Assembly: GCF_001591665.1 (NCBI RefSeq)
Contig: NZ_BCVI01000018.1
Coordinates: 124,001 to 188,000 of the forward strand
Direction: 5' to 3'
DNA: 64,000 bases
From: Neobacillus soli NBRC 102451
Lineage (GTDB): Bacteria > Bacillota > Bacilli > Bacillales > Cytobacillaceae
The notes beneath the pieces are model-generated. The model searched no databases. It saw nothing but the letters and a program-made list of their open reading frames with translations, and had not been told where the DNA came from. Shown one piece after another: positions 61,452 to 64,000 of this stretch; within the stretch, counting starts at the first letter, position 1, and every line of letters starts with the position of its first letter. Both the position numbers and the translations under genes were made by a program.

Positions 61452-62462
61452 CTAATCCGGAATGGTCCATATGAGCTCTACTCTTTCATGGACGGGCTTC
61501 CTCCACACCTCAATCATTTCCGCCACGACACTTACAGCAATTTCAACAGGACCCTTAGCGCCAATCGTCACACCCATTGGGGCATAAATCCAATTGGGAA
61601 TATCATCATCATTAAGAAGCCGTCTTGTTCTTTCCCCTGGTCCTAAAACACCTAAGTATCTAATATTTTCATGGAGTAACCCACTGAGAATTTCTTGATC
61701 CCTTTGAAAGTGATGCGACATAATGACAACAAAATCATAATGTGAAAAAGAAAGTTGGTTTAGAAGCTCATCCGGGAAGCCTACCAAAAGCTTATCCGCC
61801 GCCGGATAATTTTTTTCTTGGCAAAACTCCTCGCGCCAATCGCAGACAACGACAGAAAAACCTGTTTCGGCAGCCAAAGAAACAAGCGGCTTGGCGTCAG
61901 GTCCTGCCCCGAAGACAATTAAACGCGGCTTAGGCTGGTACGTATGTTGAAAAACAGAAGAACCACCCATAATTCCGCTTTTCGAGGTGAACCCAATGAC
62001 TGGAACCTGCCCCGACCAATTTCCAAACGGCTCACCCTTCTCCTCGATAAACAGATACTCCCCCAATTCATTTAGTTTTTTTAATCCGATGACTGGTTTA
62101 TAGCTATCCAACAATCTTTTGAGCAACAAAAAATCCTCTTTTAGTTTCTCAGTAACTGGCTCAAGCAAAATATCAATGGTTCCATTGCACCCTGAACCCT
62201 GCCCCCACCCTAAATCGGTTTCCTCTCTTAAGTCATACTGGTGCATCATCGCCTCTTGACTCCCGAAAACCTTTTGCACCTGTATTGCCAAATCCGTTTC
62301 CAAACAGCCCGCACTCAGCAGGCCAGCATAAGAGCCATCCTCGAAAAAGATCATTGAGGAGCCTTCCTTTTTATAAGCGGAGCCATTTACACGAATAATA
62401 GTCGCTACTACCTTTTCTCCTGGTTGATCAATCACAGCTAGAATTGGATAAATATCATCCAT
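61452..62462 (-). CDS. XdhC/CoxI-family molybdenum cofactor maturation protein (PucA-like)
   Basis: 336 residues from ATG 62462, with GGGGGAG 4 nt before. The N-terminal domain includes IRVNGSAYKKEGSSMIFFED and LLSAGCLETDLA; the C-terminal NAD-binding domain has LIVFGAGPDAKPLVSLAAE and GPGERTRRLL. XdhC proteins bind and sulfurate the molybdenum cofactor before inserting it into the hydroxylase. It is first in the operon. A MobA-like PucB gene, present in B. subtilis puc, is absent here. Confidence 0.9.
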   Translation of the reverse strand: MDDIYPILAVIDQPGEKVVATIIRVNGSAYKKEGSSMIFFEDGSYAGLLSAGCLETDLAIQVQKVFGSQEAMMHQYDLREETDLGWGQGSGCNGTIDILLEPVTEKLKEDFLLLKRLLDSYKPVIGLKKLNELGEYLFIEEKGEPFGNWSGQVPVIGFTSKSGIMGGSSVFQHTYQPKPRLIVFGAGPDAKPLVSLAAETGFSVVVCDWREEFCQEKNYPAADKLLVGFPDELLNQLSFSHYDFVVIMSHHFQRDQEILSGLLHENIRYLGVLGPGERTRRLLNDDDIPNWIYAPMGVTIGAKGPVEIAVSVVAEMIEVWRKPVHERVELIWTIPD

Positions 62463-62595
62463 CGAACTCCCCCACTTCAGACACATAAATTCCTACTTTA
62501 TTTATATTAATGAAGAAGCTATTCCTAGAATGATTAATTTTTCTTTACCTGCTTTCATAAGAATTAGTAAGAATGGCAGAAAGAGGCGGTTATCA

Positions 62596-64000
62596 ATGAA
62601 ACTGGCAAAATTTAAAGATCCGCTGCCGATTCCTCCTTTATTAAAACCAAAATGGCGATCGGAAGGGTATACCTATTACGAGGTAAATATGATGGAGACA
62701 AAGAAATCGCTCCATAGTGATTTGCCCAAAACAACGCTCTGGGGCTATGATGGCATATACCCCGGACCAACCATTGAAGTGGAAACTGGGGAAAAGGTTT
62801 ATGTAAAGTGGCAGAACAAACTTCCAGACCGGCATCTATTTCCGATTGATCACACTGTTCACGGGGCTGAAAAAGAGAAGCCTGATGTCAGGACTGTCGT
62901 TCATCTTCATGGCGGTCGGACGGAACCGGCTAGTGATGGTTATCCTGATGCATGGTTCACGAAAGGATTCGCGGCGACAGGTCACTTTTTCCAAAAAGAA
63001 ATCTATGAGTATGGAAATCAGCAAAGTTCGCGGGCCCTGTGGTACCACGACCATGCGATTGGACTGACGCGCCTTAATATTTATGCCGGACTTGCCGGCT
63101 TTTATTTCATCAGGGACAGCCATGAACGTTCATTAAACCTGCCAAACGGGAATTTTGAGGTTCCATTGCTCCTTCAAGATCGATCATTTCATGAGGATGG
63201 CTCTTTATCCTATCCGGAACAGCCTGCAAACAACACTTCGGGTTTCAAACCATCAATTATTACCTCCTTTTTCGGCGATACGATTGTTGTTAACGGAAAG
63301 GTCTGGCCCTATTTGGAGGTTGAACCAAGAAAATATCGATTTCGGCTTTTAAACGCGGCAAATGCCCGTTTTTTTCGCCTAACATTAGATTCGGGGCAGA
63401 AGTTCATCCAAATTGGCACAGACAGCGGGTTTCTTGAACGGCCAATTGCCGTAAAATCGTTACTGCTTGCCCCAGCAGAGCGCATCGATATCATTGTTGA
63501 TTTTTCAAATATGGAGGGCAAATCGATCCTATTGAAAAATGACGCACCGACCCATTTTCCAATAGGGGATCCTGTTGACTCAGAAACGACCGGAACTGTC
63601 ATGCAGTTTCGGGTTTCAAAGCCTCTTTCCAGCCTTGATACAAGCGTTATTCCTGCTTATTTCGGACCGATAAATTGGAAGAAGACCGTTTCCGCAAATT
63701 AACAGCGGTTTCTGCAATTAAGTGAAGAAAAGGATAAATATGGGCGGTCACTATTTCTCCTTGATCAGAAAAGCTGGGATGATCCACTATCAGAAAATCC
63801 GTATCTTGGCTCGACTGAGATATGGAATTTTATCAACACGAATGGGGATGACCATCCCATTCACGTCCATCTAGTCCAATTTCAAATCCTTGAGAGAAGG
63901 GCATTTAATGTCAATCATTACAAAATGACAAAGCAAATCAAATACACGGCCCCTCCCAGTCAACCCGATTATACGGAACGCGGATGGAAGGATACTGTCA
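62596..64000 (+). pseudogene. cotA: CotA-type multicopper oxidase interrupted by an in-frame TAA (partial at window end)
   Basis: Starts at ATG 62596 after AAGAGGCGG and closely follows the CotA spore-coat laccase pattern: LPKTTLWGYDGIYPGPTIEV, VVHLHGGRT and LWYHDHAIGLTRLNIYAGL (copper ligands), VNGKVWPYLEVEPRKYRF. TAA at codon 369 (63700-63702) interrupts the frame. The same frame continues without shift as QRFLQLSEEKDKYGRSLFLL and then DDHPIHVHLVQFQIL with further copper ligands, to the window edge. The final HCH ligands lie outside. A truncated product would lack the third domain and be inactive. A sequencing error or readthrough are alternatives. Confidence 0.88.

Overview
The window reads as a chromosome segment of an aerobic, endospore-forming, low-GC member of the Bacillaceae (Bacillus sensu lato, perhaps near Neobacillus; the genus is a guess). 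The grounds are a GerA-type germinant receptor operon, a CotA-type coat laccase, an aa3 quinol oxidase of the QoxABCD type, a PbpG/PbpF-like PBP, TTG/GTG starts with strong AGGAGG-like ribosome sites, and Gram-positive riboswitch layouts. No rRNA, tRNA, prophage, insertion sequence or CRISPR array was seen.

Layout. 1-1.3 kb: a fatty-acid type operon whose acyl-CoA dehydrogenase has decayed by deletion, still preceded by a promoter with a TetR-like palindrome. 1.4-9.9 kb: a small ORF, a GNAT enzyme, a PAS-PAS histidine kinase, a gerA-gerC-gerB operon with a small two-helix membrane protein divergent to it, and an aldo/keto reductase. 9.9-17.2 kb: an MFS exporter, a 52-bp hairpin tandem array, a 5'-truncated NERD gene, an orphan holin, an ABC pair of MacB type and a class A PBP. 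17.3-28.0 kb: a thirteen-gene, about 10.4-kb cobalamin salvage operon under one B12 riboswitch: uptake (btuF, btuC, btuD-cbiZ), remodelling and nucleotide-loop assembly (cbiB, cobD, cobU, a GATase-less cobQ, cobS, cobC, a second cobU-like gene, PduO-type adenosyltransferase) and the alpha-ribazole pair cblT/cblS. 28.2-31.9 kb: ribDEBAH under an FMN riboswitch. 32.0-39.8 kb: SDR, catalase with a PerR box, YwbE, a cold-shock protein, a HAD phosphatase flanked by two copies of a GC-rich dispersed repeat (one internally deleted), a gene fragment, an ABC exporter and a cysteine-free HesB-like protein.

40-44 kb: qoxABCD, with a Rex/ResD-like site in the leader, then a 22-bp perfect inverted repeat. 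44-47.6 kb: membrane lipid and envelope genes (pssA, PAP2, a fourfold-repeat membrane protein, GtrA, DedA). 47.7-52.4 kb: one operon joining a secreted protein, an ABC-2 transporter and a two-component system, with an 11-bp-phased direct repeat upstream. 52.5-53.5 kb: a TerC-family Mn exporter under a yybP-ykoY riboswitch with two near-duplicate terminators. 53.6-57.7 kb: an M32 carboxypeptidase, two tiny ORFs and a class B PBP. 57.7-64 kb: a molybdenum hydroxylase operon divergent from a cotA gene interrupted by an in-frame TAA.

Five loci show clear or probable gene decay (acyl-CoA dehydrogenase, NERD, cobQ, the fragment at 37.3-37.6 kb, cotA). The riboswitch-controlled blocks look intact. 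The less explained items are the tandem hairpin array, the secreted-protein/ABC/two-component operon, the fourfold G-x4-D membrane protein and the candidate germinant-receptor D protein. None of these is proven to be a new system.
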